Shown here piece after piece: positions 49,103 through 62,890 of a stretch of DNA of 64,000 bases. Position 1 is the first letter of the stretch, and the number at the start of each line of letters is the position of its first letter. The stretch is from Onchocerca volvulus (taxonomy: Eukaryota > Nematoda > Chromadorea > Rhabditida > Onchocercidae): the NCBI GenBank assembly GCA_000499405.2, contig HG738137.1:19492603-19556602 (forward strand), written 5' to 3'. The position numbers and the translations under genes are program-made. Below the pieces are notes generated by a model. It was given only the letters and a program-made list of their open reading frames with translations. It was not told where the DNA came from and searched no databases.

Positions 49103-50747
49103 AATGCAATATTTTGCATTACAGATGCATTTCAGCAAATAACAGCGATGCGAATTTTTGTTCCTGTTACGGTTATTCTTCATAATCATTTTCAAAGAAA
49201 CGATGTCTAAGGAATGAGTAATTATTTTCTGCTCACTATTGCCTTGGCAAATTTTTCATCGGATTTTTATTTTATCAAATATGATTATCATCTTCATTTA
49301 ATTCTTTTTTAGCTCTTTGCTCTTCCATACAGTTTTATTCATCAAAATACATTTCTAAACTAAAGAAATCGGAAGTTTATAAATGACATTTCGCCTTTTA
49401 TTATTATTACTTTGGACACCATTTTTTCTTATTATCCAAAATATATGTGAAGTGAACGATTTCAGAGGATGAAAGATTAATTTTTTCGCAGGTGATTGAT
49501 ATTATCTGGTACTAAAAGAAGACATATCGAGACTGCGATATTAGATGAGGTAAATTCTTGCCAAAATCAATTAGAAGATATGTCGCCGTGGTTTGTATCA
49601 TTTATAATCATGTCGACCAGGCTGATTATGATCCATACAACCATGTTAATGAACTTGCAGAATCTATCTCATCAATTTAATATAGCCGTTTTTTTTGAAG
49701 TCATTTGTTTTCTTCACGATAGCATGCAACCATTGTTTATTTTATTTCCCTTTGTAAGAGTCCTTAAGGCCTGGCAATTTTCAAATTCAAAATGTCAGAA
49801 TTTTACAGCACTTGAATACACATCGTTTCCTTATTTTCGATTTCTTCTTAGTTCTATACTAATTTCTTTATAGAGCTCTTCGTTTATTTGTATTAACTTA
49901 ATGTTTCCATATTTATACAGAATCAGAAGCGAAAAACAAGCAAACATAACAGTTTCTTTATCAAATATATTTTGAATATTTAAGAGAATCGTCGAAGTAA
50001 AACGGAATATTTAAGGAATTTTTTCTTATTTTACTAGAAGTTATATGATGAAAATTGACGATTTGATTGTTAGATTATTTATGGTAACAAAATAAAAAAT
50101 TCTTTCTGCAGGAACAAAATAAATTCTTAATTGAAACTTGGAAATAAGAAATCGAGCGAACAAAATTAATTCAAGGCATCGGTAAAATTGGGACATTTTT
50201 ATAATACAAATAGTATTCTGTATACTAGAAATCTGTAATATTTCTCAGTCAAATAATTCATTTATCCATATCTTATTGTTAATCTGATACAAAAGCCTCT
50301 GTTCCCTCATCTTCCGATCTGCTAAAGCCTGTGTGCTTTGTTTAAAATTGTAGGTTTTGTCTATCTCTTATCTTTTGTTCTGATTACCAATACCTTGTAC
50401 AACATTGAAAGAGGTGGTGGGAAAAAAGTTCTGTCACCCACTACAAGACGAAGGATTATCGATTTAAAAAGGAGTTTCTAGCACCGGATGAATTGTTTCT
50501 TAGGGGTTATTCAGTTAATCAACCTCTCAGTTACTCAACTCATTCCACAGTCAATATCGCCCCAAATTTAATTCAGCTCGCCTTTATCCAGTCTATCTCT
50601 ATTACAACCGGGCAATCAACTGCAATCGTGATATTTTTTGACTTAATTCTATCTTATAACATGAACGAAGAATCAGTCTTCCATCAATCAATAAAACCTT
50701 TCTCATCAAGATTCATCTTTGTCATAACATAAAAACTTTCCCGATAC

Positions 50748-50771
50748 AAAAAAAAAAAAAAAAAAAAAGGG

Positions 50772-50818
<47 letters not shown>
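50748..50818. repeat. Long A-runs (21 and 41 bases)
   Basis: Two homopolymer runs are separated by a nine-base spacer. They could be the tail of a retroposed transcript, although I cannot identify a source gene upstream, or simple expansion. Length may be affected by sequencing. Confidence 0.9.
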
Positions 50819-50821
<3 letters not shown>

Positions 50822-51352
50822 TAATCTGAATAAATCAAAAATATATGTCCCAATCTTATAAAGAAATGAAAGTGGAAAAAAATCCTTTTTCACTTAATCA
50901 ATATTTCTGTCATTGGTACATTTGAATGAGCAGCGGAATAAGTAACAACGATAGGCCTTTATTTTGACATTGCATAGCTACCATAAAAAATTGCAACGAA
51001 GTGACAAAAAAACGTAGTATAATTGTCAAACTGTTAGAAAGTTTTAGTATAACTGTTAGAAATTATAAAATCATTCTTACTTCTTCTGAGTACTTCAGTC
51101 ACTAATTTATATTTTTCATTATTTTAATACATTTTTGGGTCGCAATCTGTCTTCTCTTAAACATCAAAAGTGGATATTGGTAAGTTATCATATTAGATTA
51201 AGAAGGCATGTCTGTTTTAAAAACGTTTAAAAAATCTAAACAATCAAATCACATGAGTCAAAAGGAATTTTATGGTAATTCCCATCTTTTTTGATTTATT
51301 AACACATGCTCATGTTACTACTACAAGATTTGAATATTTTAATATTTTAGAT

Positions 51353-51450
51353 TTAAAAGTATTCTGTGCAGAACTTTCCGAATTTAATTGAAATCTTTTT
51401 CAAGATTTTTTAGAATTAAATCCGAAAAATTCTCGACAGGATACTTTTAA
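51353..51450. repeat. Imperfect inverted repeat, about 42-bp arms
   Basis: The arms 51353-51394 and 51409-51450 pair with several mismatches. It resembles the other ~40-bp foldbacks in this window in size. Confidence 0.7.
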
Positions 51451-51677
51451 ACAGAAATTTAAAACACTCATATTTTTTGGAGTAATATGCAGATTATCCG
51501 ATTTTACAAATTTTTTACAGAAAAATATTGATTGTTTGGTAGAAGCTTCTTTGCTAAACTTTTTGGATTTTTTTAACGAAGCAGAATTACAGAACTATCT
51601 CAGTCCATATAGGAAGTATAACTGATAGTAAAACTTTGTGTAAATGATATCTTCGCTATTCTTCAGATTAGTAGGAG

Positions 51678-51683
<6 letters not shown>

Positions 51684-51709
<26 letters not shown>
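51684..51709. repeat. 26-base T-run
   Basis: Homopolymer of T in intergenic DNA, about 0.9 kb from the long A-runs and of opposite sense. Confidence 0.9.
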
Positions 51710-51711
<2 letters not shown>

Positions 51712-53864
51712 TGATTCAAGCAAAAGAATTTTTTTCCGATTCGGAAATAATTCAGTAAATGGAGAAAGAAGAGATCTGGAGATAACTTTGCAATCTGCTT
51801 TTTTATTTAACATATATTTTTGATGTCGTCATAAAAACAAATGTCTGTACTACGATTTTCAAGTGTACTTGTATTCGATTTAAAAAATCGAGATGCTTCA
51901 TTCCTGTCTTCATGTTTCTTTACAAGCTAGTCGCACAAAGCCTAGTCATGAATCGTGCCTTATCAAAAAATTTTTTCTATGGAAATTAAAATTGTGAAGC
52001 TGAGCATAAATGATGTCATAAAATGAAACAGTGTTCATTATCTCTCATTCGTCGAAATGATTGAACTGCTTAATCAACCAAAAAAATTATATCTTTCATT
52101 CTTCTGTTATCATTATTTATCATTGCAACGCACAGTAGTTCAAATGTGTTTCCGGTGCATTTAGAATTAGTAATATGCTTCTTAACATAAGAAACTTTGT
52201 AGATTCAGCAAGTTCTGGCTCCTTAATCTGTTCGGTATTAATATTTCTCCTCTTCATTAATTATTAGAATCGTTTTATACATACAGATGCTGTATACTGC
52301 TATCTGAATTCAAAATTTCAATACAGATTGTGCAATAAATTGTTGGTTCAAAGATCGCTTATATGCAAGACGTTTTGTGTTTGATACTGTGTTCTTCTCA
52401 ACAAATAAGGAGATACAGAGATCGGTGTCGGTATCAAAAGAGGAAAATTGTAAATTCGTGGAGTGACAACAACATGGCCTAATTTCTCCTAGTACGAAGC
52501 TATACATATTCCTTTTTGTCCCTTCGTAGTTTTTTCGGTTACGGTATAGCTGAACCTATTTTGTTGTCCTCCTTCTCTCTCCTTATTTCAGATTGATCCT
52601 GTTTTTACGATTTGAAGAAATAGCTTTCAGGTTAATGAAAAAAAGATAATCAGCGCAACAGCATCCTTCCTCATCGATTATTTCTACAATAATTTTTATC
52701 GATCCTTCCCTTCGTCGACTTTGATATTGCCGGGCATTGCTGTGTCATTACTTTTCCTGGTCAGTTTTCTTTATTTATATTGTAAAATTTAATGCGAATC
52801 AATTCGTGGATCATCAAATCATGATAAATCAACTAGAAATGACCTTAACTGTGTGTATTGTAGCCTGCTAAGTTGAATTATGAGACAGCTTGCTTTACTT
52901 CTCTAAAGAATATTTGGGACATGTGATTTTATGACAGATCAAGAGAATTCACCATTATAGTTTAAAAAAGGATCTTATTTAAAAAAAAATGCTTCGCTTT
53001 CTAAAACTTATGCATTTATGTAAAAATAAAGTCTTCATTTCGAAAAAATGTAGACAAGCAAAAAAACTCATTATTATTATAAATAAAATGAGCAAAAATT
53101 CTTCTCTGAATTCAAAAAAGTCTTGGAATTAATAGCTGCTAAAGTTCTCTGAATTTCTTAAATCAAATTTCCAGAAGCATAGATTTTTTTTTATTTTTGG
53201 TAATAATAATAGTTATACTAAGGTACAACTATTATTGCCAAAAATTTAGTTGGCTCAGAATAAATCATTAGTTTATCAGTGCAAAATAAAAGTAGTGATG
53301 GGCTATTAATAGGTAAGTAAAAAATTAGCGACGAATTTAGCGAAGAGTACTTAATAATTGATTTTTTTAATGTAGATTACATACTTCATATTATACTCAG
53401 CACTTCGTAGCTCCAAAGCATTTCGTGATTCTGAAAGTTTGAAACGATTTATGAATTAACACTTGAATTACGTATCTTCCAATTGCTGCGAAAACATGCA
53501 GTGATGCACCAGTCGCAAAAACTAGAACTTTAAGTAATGATGCGATTACATTTGGACATGCATAATTCTGGACTGCGAGTATTTCATTCATCAATTTCAA
53601 TAGCCTAGTGAAGTGACGTAGTATTTTACATTTTTCATGCTTCATGACCCTATTTGATTTTGCCACTGTCATGTCGTGCGATTACTATCCGATATTTTCA
53701 GTTGTTTATCGTTATAATGTAATAATTTTAGGAACCGATAAGTTATTCAGCCCATTCAGTTCGTATCAACTTTTCGAGTTTTACAATCGCCCATGTGCGC
53801 CGTTCAAAATGTAGTGATCTAACAAAACCAACAACAGTCACAACAGCAGCAGTTTTCAGACATA

Positions 53865-53922
53865 TACACCGATTCACAGGATTCCGGTTTTCTGTTTGAT
53901 TCAGAAATCATGCATCATATGG
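53865..53922 (+). other. Possible exon of an unrecognised gene
   Basis: A Gln-rich stretch followed by FSDIYTDSQDSGFLFDSEIMHHM is open up to a GTAAAA donor after 53932, and CAG triplets just upstream could serve as acceptors. The amino-acid content looks like real protein. It may be the 5' part of the membrane-protein gene that follows. The 5' limit is not fixed. Confidence 0.3.
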
Positions 53923-54563
53923 TAAAAACTTTATGGCTCAAATTAATTGTTAAAATTTAGAACTACTGAATTAAAAGAACTCAAGAAACTCAAGTATTTC
54001 AATAATGTGAATTATTCCCGTTATCTTTTTTGAACATCAGTTTCCATCATTATTTCCTTTCCCTTTTCTCAATTTTACAGTAGCCTTATATTTCTCGGTA
54101 TAATAATCATTTGATATAGTCCATTTTCCAGTACCAATTCGTACTTTTCATTCATTGGTCCTTTCCTTTCCATGACATCGAATCTTCTTATTTCGCAGCT
54201 GAGATCTCTATAGTTTATTAATTACTTCATTTTTCTTCCTCATTTATTTTGAAAATTTTTGAACTAATAAAGTTATCCAAATAACGATACTTATATCTTC
54301 CCTGTAGTTGTGAATTGTTTTGAAATTATATTGGATTAAATTGACGACAAGTACAATCTTCTACCTATTCACTGGATTTGATTTCGACTATCAATTCAAT
54401 CGTAAATTTTTTAGAAACTTGCTGATTTGATAAGAAAGAAGGATTAATCTGGACATGCAAAAATATAAACGATATAAAATATAAATTTCAAAATTATTTA
54501 AACAAGAAAAGCATATTAGAACTGCCATTATCTATATTTGAAATAAAGCTCGAATTTTTTAAC

Positions 54564-56393
54564 ATGGTTGAAGCTGCTCAGCCATTGGATAGAGGACAAT
54601 TTTGTCCGCACATGCGAAGTCTTTCGAATAATTATGAGAGCTGTCGATTTATCAGAAAGAATATCCGAATATCGATCCTTGATTTTCAGTTCGATAAAAC
54701 ATCATTGCAATATAAAATCAAATTAATCATGTGGCTGGCGTTATTATTTGCCATGGTTGGATTAGTTATTATTGTGCTCATACTTACAATTTCAAAAAGT
54801 TAGCTTTGATTTAATTTTATTTGCGAGATGCTTTAATAAGTCGATGCAGAATCGTTCATAAATTAGCCTTTCCAACGACAGGAATGCTCAAATTTCCAAA
54901 TTTTGCAAAAGATATAAAATTGTCTCACTTGAAGTTTCTCACTGAATCACTGATTGACTACGTTTGTCCAGAGCGAAGTATTGTTAGTTTGACGAAAGTT
55001 TCAACTATAAAGTAATTGTAAACTACAAAATTAATCCTGGATCGATTAGAAGTACTAGATATTCTGAATGTTTCCATCGTCAATGTATCAGACGATATCT
55101 GAGATTCTACCGATTTCCATGATGCAAACAACAGATTGCTGATATGAAACAATTCGATCATTTGTAGTGCAAGCAGTCTCCTCGACATCGTTCTATGCAT
55201 CACATCACTTCGAGGGTCATTTTCTTATCACAGAAGGACCGCTGTTGAAATTTGATGGAAGGTTATTACAAAAGAATACGAACGAATTCATAACACATGC
55301 CAACAAAATACAACGACAGGTTCATTAAACTTATTGTTAACTTCACTTTTCGTTCAACTTTTGGTCCTGTACTCACAAACAGTTCATCTATTTATGCAAT
55401 ATTGTAACATGAATGAAGTTTCTCCTTCTTTTCTTGCATGAACTTCCTGGAAGATATATCAGGCGCTTCACGTCGGTACCATCTGTAATTGCAACTTTTC
55501 CTCATTTCCCGTCGCGTGCTATCATTTGTCTTCATTTTTTTTTGCTAACATTATTCTTGTTACATTCAAAACAACATATTATGTATTTACAACTTATTTA
55601 AATATGTAGATGAAAGTTATGCGAATGTATTTTTCAGTTAAATCTCATCTATCGACAGAGCAACTATGGATTAGTGTACATTGACACTGAAGTTACAAAA
55701 TTCAGGTAAGGCTGGATGTTTTTGTAAATTTTCCTGATATGCAATCAGAGCTCTGTGTATTTCTTAAAGTTGTACAAAAACTGTTGAAACTTACTTCTAG
55801 ACGTTTGAACAGTTTTTGTACAATTCATTTCATATCATATAATAAAATAAAAATTTTTCGAAATCATTCCATCATGTAGGGAAAATATCTTTTTTTCCTA
55901 TACATCTTTTCCCTATTTAATGAAATGATTTCGAATTTTAAAAGTGAGATCTTGAAAATTCAATTTCCAAAATCTATAATTACGATTGCTGAAATATAAT
56001 ATTACGAAAATTCTTTCAAGAATAATACATAATATTCGGGAATAATTAAAGAGTTAAATATATTTTTATCAATCAGTTTTAGTTCAGTTTTAAATACTTC
56101 CTGGAGCTCTCAGAAGTTTCATTTCAATGATTTAATTAAGATCAATTTAATTTGCAGACTGTCTTGCAGACAAAATAAAATTTCATTACAAATCTATTTT
56201 GAAAATATGTAATTGCAGATTCGTGCCAGCAGTACCAGCTCTCGATGTAACATTTATTTTGAAGACACGATCTGATTTGGATATTGATGTTTCTAATTTC
56301 TTATCCACATTAAGGAACTACGTTCGAGCCCGTGGATTTGACGGGAATACAATTGATGACAAAACTATCAACCTTGAAACTAAACATTTTTGA
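54564..56393 (+). CDS. Unrecognised single-pass membrane protein, exons partly resolved
   Basis: I do not recognise this gene. The first supported exon starts with an ATG at 54564 and encodes about 50 polar residues (FCPHMRSLSNNYESCRF), then one strongly hydrophobic helix (LIMWLALLFAMVGLVIIVLI). It ends near 54798 at a GTTAGC donor or at the TAG that overlaps it. No signal peptide precedes the helix, so a type II or signal-anchor protein is likely. Two further exons, 55638-55705 and 56219-56393, join in phase and encode YGLVYIDTEVTKFR followed by FVPAVPALDVTFILKTRSD, LDIDVSNFLSTLRNYVRA and a TGA stop. The last part is loosely reminiscent of a SEA-type extracellular domain. The phase does not connect the first exon directly to the second, so one or more exons between 54.8 and 55.6 kb are missing from this model. 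Confidence 0.45.
55770..55823. repeat. Perfect inverted repeat, 16-bp arms
   Basis: The arms 55770-55785 and 55808-55823 are exact inverted copies. They lie in the intron between the last two exons of the membrane-protein gene, directly beside the larger hairpin at 55851-55938. Confidence 0.85.
55851..55938. repeat. Inverted repeat, about 38-bp arms
   Basis: The arms 55851-55889 and 55901-55938 pair with few mismatches around a short T-rich loop. Confidence 0.75.
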
Positions 56394-58561
56394 TGACAAC
56401 AGTATTGTCATTAATAGTTTCAGGATTTCCTAAAAAATTTTAATCCTTAGCTTTTCAATTTCTTACTTGTAAGAAAGTAGCATATTTTCCCTATGAAAAT
56501 TTTATTTAAGATATTTTTTTAATTTTCTCTTTTTGTTAAAATTGATCTGTGTTTGAAAAGAATAGCTACTGCTCATAAAAATAATCGCTGTCGAAAATTT
56601 GAGACTAGTATCAGGGAAATAAGAATGAAAGCAATATGAAAAAAATGAGGTTGCAACAATTTTTGTTGCAACAAATAACTTTGAAATAATATTTTAAATG
56701 ACGAAATATTTTACAAACTTTCATAGCATTGAGCTTTCTGGATCACATTTCAAACCGAATTTTTATCTCCTCATGCAGTACTACACCATCCCGAGAAGTA
56801 TTGCTTAACTCTCAAGGAATTTCAGAAAAGCACAATATTTAAAAAATAGTTTGATTGGTCTTCGGGCATGACTTGCTCTGAGCATCTTTCCGAACTTGCA
56901 AAATCTTATCAACATCCCTATGTTATTTACTTTGTCACAACTAGCACTTTAGATTACTTGCTTTTCCAACTTGCATATATAATGTTTTTATTCACTGTTA
57001 ATAGAGATATCAAAAAGAGTATAGAACTCGAAAAAGAATATGACAAAACATAAGGACAGAAACAGATAGTAAAACTATAAAATTTATAACTGGACGGAAG
57101 CGAATCGCCATTTCAATATTTAAAATAATTTTTGATGTTAAACTAGCTCAATAAGTGAAATAAACAGACCAAATATAAGCAAATAATAATAGATGGAAAA
57201 AAATACGACAGATTGTCCGAAAGGAACATCTTTTTTAAGAGAAAATCAATTTATACACAATCAAGTCAATATTGATAATTATTCTAAGTACTATCAATCC
57301 ATATAATTGGAAATTATTCGAATGCAGATTCTATTCAAAAGCAAACAGAAATTAAATGTTGGAAAATTTGTTACAAATTAAGCGTTATCCTTTCTTCTTA
57401 AGTTCTCAAGCAAAAGTATTTTCTTTGGCACATAAATCATTGGAAAAGATGATGAATTAAATGAAACTTTTTTCCAGAAAGAGACTACATATGAGACATT
57501 TCAACTGAATTTCAGATTATTTCGATAAATTGAAATAGAATTTAAAACTTCTCTACTATTCTCGATGGGATGCTTATCATCATTAATGTTTCTTGGTAAA
57601 TTCAAATTAATAAAAAGTAAAACTCGAACCACAATGTAATTCAAACCGACATGAGTGTTCAATATTAAAAACTGTCTGCAATAAAAGTGAGCAAATTAAA
57701 TTAAGTAAAGAAAAGCATTCAGTTGACTAGCTGTTTAAGCATCATTTCACAAAAACAAATGGAATATGAAAGAATGATAGAAGTTGTTAAATTCAGTTCA
57801 CTTTAATTGGTTATAGTCTGAACTCCGTAGATTAAAGAGTTGAAACGTAAGCTATTCTTATTTAGAGGAAGCTATCTCTTTAAGTTGAGACCGTGTGCCT
57901 ATAAAAATAACTTCAAGCTATAAGAAAAGAAAAATACAATGAAAATATAAGGGAACAGAAAATATAATAAGAGTATCACAAACAGTTTTACAACAAACAA
58001 AAAATAAACCCGTTCATTCTCAGACAACCAAGTTCAAAATAATTAGATTATGAAGACATCATGGATTATACCATAATAACGTATGATTTGCAAAAACATA
58101 TAATATCATAAACTATCTCGAGAATGAACGCGAGATACGAAAATAACAAATTACTAGGGAAAATTTGACCAGTCATAGTCAAAAACTCTATATTTCGAGA
58201 AAGCACTTCACTTATCATTTAGTGAATTATTTTTATGCTAAAAATTTTTGATCAAAACTTATCGAAGAGATATTAGCTGATTCGATTATTGAAATTAAAT
58301 TAAAAATCTGAAAAACGGTTTTTATTACCAACATAAACATTGTTTACTGTATTTACTACATCTTATTATACTTCATGCAAGCAAAGTATTTTATTAAAAA
58401 GTTTTAGAGCTTCAGAGTTCGTATGGTAATAAAACAACTCAGAATTTGTACAAAGAACAGGATCATGAAATGTCTCTTTGCTTAAATACATAAATATTTC
58501 AGCAGATGTTAAATTACACCATAAATCGAATAAATACTTACAATGAAGAAATCATCAATTT
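56394..58561. other. Intergenic stretch before the arrestin gene
   Basis: Only short open frames without splice or family support are visible. It contains the 3' ends of two convergent genes. Confidence 0.6.
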
Positions 58562-61500
58562 TTAGAATGGTTCGAAAGGATCATCATTATGATTGGCTGC
58601 TTGAACTCGTAATCGAGCAAAATCTTCAAAAATGATATCTTCATCCTCGACCCTTGGGAAATCAAAACTGAAATGAATGTCCAAATGACATCAACAAGAA
58701 AAATAAGAATTAAAACTACATATAGGTAATAGCAGATGAATATGTGACAATGGGAGTAGTACTAGTTTTAGGATATGCAAAAAGTAGAAGTGCTGATTCA
58801 GAAAAATTTATCCAATTTTAAACAATAGAACTTTAGTCCAAAATTTTTGAAAAAAAACTCTTTTTAAAATTTTGAAAATTGACTGTATTGCCATGACAAG
58901 TTGAACTAACGTATCAAGTTGTATGAGATCTACATTAAGCCCTTCATTGTTTGGTTGACTGCTTGCCTTCTGTTGTTTCTGGAAAGCTTATTACATATAT
59001 ATTTCTTCAGTCAAAGAAATTTGGTAATGCTGATAGCAAAATTAAATCATTTTTTTCTCCAAAAAAAAGAAAAAAAAAAGAAAAGAAAAAAATCTCCAAC
59101 CAGAAAAAACATCAACTTACACGTCGGATTTCAATGTTTTCCAAAGGCTTCGGATGTGTCAACGTGAAAGGTAATTCAGCGGTTAATTCGCCGCCAAGTG
59201 GACCACTAATATTTAAACGCACTTTCACTTTATACTGTACAATAATTCCAAGATTTTCTTTTGTTGTCTCTGACGACAAACTGGAAAAAATCATCATAGA
59301 AGTTAAAAACATCCGAAGATATCAACAAATGAAATTTCAAATCTAGATCTCAGATAAATGCGTATGGAAAAATTCCAAATTTAAGGAAGATTTTTTTACA
59401 GTCAAATCGAAACAATCAGAGATGAATCAAAAAGTTATTCACTTACGTAGTTGATGAAGCCAAACTGGTATCTTCATGTTTCAACTGTCCATCCAAAGCA
59501 AGACCACGTTTGTCTTTGTTGTTCGAAAGTAATGGACATAGAGTGTAAACTTTGGATAACGTTGCTCCTGGTCCTACAGGAAAGCCTTCACTGGAAAAAA
59601 ATAACAAAATGTTTTATGAATACTGCAGGAGGAATAAAACGGTATTATAAGATTTTCTTATTAAGCATTACAATATTTTATTTAATGAACAAGGCAAGAT
59701 CGAAGTTTTGTTCACTTGCTATAATAAATTTTTCCATCTTTTATAAATCTCCATATCGGAACAAATTACGAAGAAACACTATGCAAAACTTGGAAAATAT
59801 TTTATTACAAGTTCCAAAACTGATATAATAAAATGATATGCTGTACATAACCAGATAATAAGCGCGCTTGGATTATTCTATTAGAAAAGTTTAACTTTTA
59901 ACCCAAGAGAAAACTGAAAAAATAATATTTTTGTTTGAGGCAATGTTGAGTTGAAAGTACTTGTGACAAAAAGAAAAAAAAAAAAACTCAGTGACAGCAA
60001 AAGATGGAAAACTAACGTTGATTCAATCTTCGCAACTTCACATGTATAGGATGCAGTAGTAAAAAGGCATATATCGGCAATCTGAGTAATGTATGTTTTG
60101 ATTTTTTTCACCGTTTTGTTACTGTTGTTTTGAATGTGAACATTCACTGCTATTGACTCACCATGATAATACATCTAGAAAATATAATTTCGAAAAAAAA
60201 AAAAAAGATTGCCAAATAATTAAAATCAAAGAACTAGAAAAAGACGAGGAAAAAAACCAGGAAAAAGACGAACATAATCCTTTCATAAAGGTGTAAGTTA
60301 GAATTACAATATTTTCTTCCGATGAGTGTTTAATACCACGCAAACAAATATAAAATTTGTCTTACTGACAATGTATTACATATCATTACGTAATTTCTTT
60401 CGCTTATGAGTTAATGATGGATTAATATCATTTGGTGTGCATGCAAACCAGCAATTTTTTTCATCGTTCAACATAATCATTTTCGCTTAATAAATTCCTT
60501 GAGTGTTCAGTCTTCATTCACTTGTACATACACATAAGAATATGACTAATTTCAGTGGTCAAATTCCGGGTAAAACTTTAGAGAAAATCCTGCGCTCATT
60601 ATATTACAATATATTATATCTAATGAACGTTGCGAAATATATTGAGGGGAATATTTCGTAAAAAATATTCGCGAAAATAAACCTCTTTATCAAGTGATGC
60701 TTCCAAATGTAACAAACCGGAACTCATCATAAATTCTTTGGTTACTTCGATTGTTGGCTGGGGACGGTTTTTGTATGGTGCGTAGGTCAGTTTTCTTATA
60801 GCTAGACGCACACTTTTACTGAAAAAAATATTGACATTTCCTTCTTCTTTATTTATTTATTTATTTTTTTTCATTAATGAATGTTGCATAACACTAATAA
60901 TATCGAAAAATGTTTTTTCTTTTTCCATTTAAAATGAAAAGTGAAAAAAAAAGAGATTTCATTCACAACTTGCATATTTCTTATTATTTAATTATTCAAA
61001 AAAAAAAAAAAAAAAAAGTTTGCTGTCTATTTTAAACCTTACTGCTTTTTTGGTTTATCGGCACCGTTGCCATCAGGAGATTCTACAACTGTTTTCAATT
61101 CGAAATCAACTCCGCATGGCTTTCCTGTGTCACCTTGAGCAGGCTAAAAACATCTGTTTAAATACTATAATTATGAAACTTTGTATTAAAAAATAGAAAA
61201 ATTTGCGAATGTAACGCAAGCAAACTATTTGAAGATCTTGCAGCACTGTTATGATATCTGACAGCCCAAGAATATGCGAACCTGATTCAGAAAAACTGTT
61301 AAGCAAAAATAGATTTCAGTAAGGAACCTGCAAGGTTACACTTGATGCTGAATGAGTCGGAATCTGAAACCAAAATGGATATGCATTGGTCCCTAGCTTC
61401 TTTTTCAACCTCTCTTGTAATCGTGTCAATGGTCGAAGCTGTAGAGTGTCCACTGGATATACCTTAAAAATACAGTAAGATAATCCACAGTTCTGTTTCG

Positions 61501-62890
61501 ACTAACGCTTTAATTTTTTTCATGGTAAGTGTAAAAGTAAGAAATTCAGTACCGGTTACAATATATTACAAGTTTTCAAAATATTCTTTTCAATTTTTTT
61601 TAAAAAGAAGGCGAATCAGAATAATGAGGTAGATGAGAAACCAAAACAGAGCTACTGCAGTAATCTAAACGAATTATTACAAAAAAAGAAACTTAAGAAA
61701 ATCATCAGAAGCAACTGATCAATCAAAAAATCATTAAAATTAATCAACTATTTGAAAAAGCAAAAAAGGAATTTAACCTGAAAAGTCTGCGAGATCAAAT
61801 CTTTTCTGAAAGTTAAACCTAATACATCCAAATCTTCGCGACCATAACGAAATGCTGCCAATAGGTAAGCTGTGATCTTCCTATTTTCTTTGATATAATC
61901 TTCATCAATTAAAACCATACCATCTGTAAAAAACAGAAAATTATCACTGCGACTGAAACTACATGAAATACAATGCTACTATTGCAAATAAGAATGAATA
62001 ATGAATAAGCCGAAGAGTAATCAGTGCTCCATAACTTAAAGTAAGAGTTTAATAGACATTTTACATGGTTCAGAACAGAACATATTTAAGAAAAAATGAA
62101 ACAAACCTATCAAATCAACGAAATCCCCATGGTCGATGAAATCTCTCTTGCCCAAATAAGTTGTAATCTGAAGTATTTAAGAAATTTTAATTTCTGAAAC
62201 ATCACTTTTACTAATTTGATGAAGTTTTTTTACTCATTTGATGAAGAATAATAATCTCAAAATGATAAAATATGGAATTTTTGCGTTTCAACATGTAATA
62301 TTTAGATGTTCTGGTATATGAAATCACATCACTTCGACATCATATCAGTTCAGTTCATTAATCCAACAAAAGTTATTACTGAGATACCAGACACCGAAAA
62401 AGATTAAAATGAAATAACCGCAGGAACGGACAAGATGGCAGAGAGGACACTAAAGAATGAAATTTGTCTCTTCATTGGAAGAAGTAATTCCAGTGGAAAA
62501 AACAATTGAAACAGAACCTATGAAAATAATAAATCGAAGCTGAAAACAGAAACTGAATTGAATTTAAGGCTTAACAGTTAGCACAGATATTAAAAATGAA
62601 ATAACTGCTAACTTTATCTGATTGAGAAACTTCTGAAACAGAACAAACCTTTCCATTTGGACTTGTCTTTTTGAAAACCCTGAAAATAAATCTTTACTTA
62701 TATATAATTATTCTAGGGAATTCAATTCTAGCTTCAGCAAATAGTTACTTTCAGTATCACATAATTCGATGCTGAAATATGTCAATATAGACTCTACCTC
62801 AAAAAAAATTTAAAAAAAAAAAACGATTCAAAAATCCGATATAGTTGAGTTTGCATAAACTGACCTTGTTCCAGCCCTTCTTTCGTCCAT
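58562..62890 (-). CDS. arr-1: Beta-arrestin, complete, 12 exons
   Basis: Cytosolic adaptor that binds phosphorylated G-protein-coupled receptors, uncouples them and links them to clathrin-mediated uptake. 423 aa. Exons, high to low: 62865-62890, 62649-62679, 62107-62167, 61778-61923, 61328-61462, 61043-61143, 60683-60818, 60017-60174, 59447-59590, 59121-59280, 58911-58978, 58562-58667. All phases close to the TAA. Landmarks: [92 protein letters not shown]. The tail has a clathrin box (LIQLD, 384-388) and an AP-2 motif DxxFxxFxxxR at 399-409, so it is a non-visual arrestin with endocytic function. The first exon encodes only eight full codons. The name follows the single C. elegans arrestin. 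Confidence 0.96.

Larger units (their letters stand above)
45793..53700. other. 7.9-kb gene desert
   Basis: I recognise no exon. The stretch holds a perfect palindrome at 47619-47662, a GC-richer patch at 48.05-48.15 kb, a 23-bp direct repeat near 49.05 kb, A-runs at 50748-50768 and 50778-50818, an inverted repeat at 51353-51450, a 26-base T-run at 51684-51709 and a short palindrome near 53.2 kb. An open frame on the minus strand at 53397-53672 (91 codons) matches no family I know. Confidence 0.6.

Noticed and set aside
49496..49873. 125-codon open frame on the plus strand
   Set aside because: Composition and lack of motifs look like chance; no linked exons were found.
53397..53672. 91-codon open frame on the minus strand with a hydrophobic stretch
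   Set aside because: Reads smoothly but has no family match or supporting exons; not enough to call a gene.
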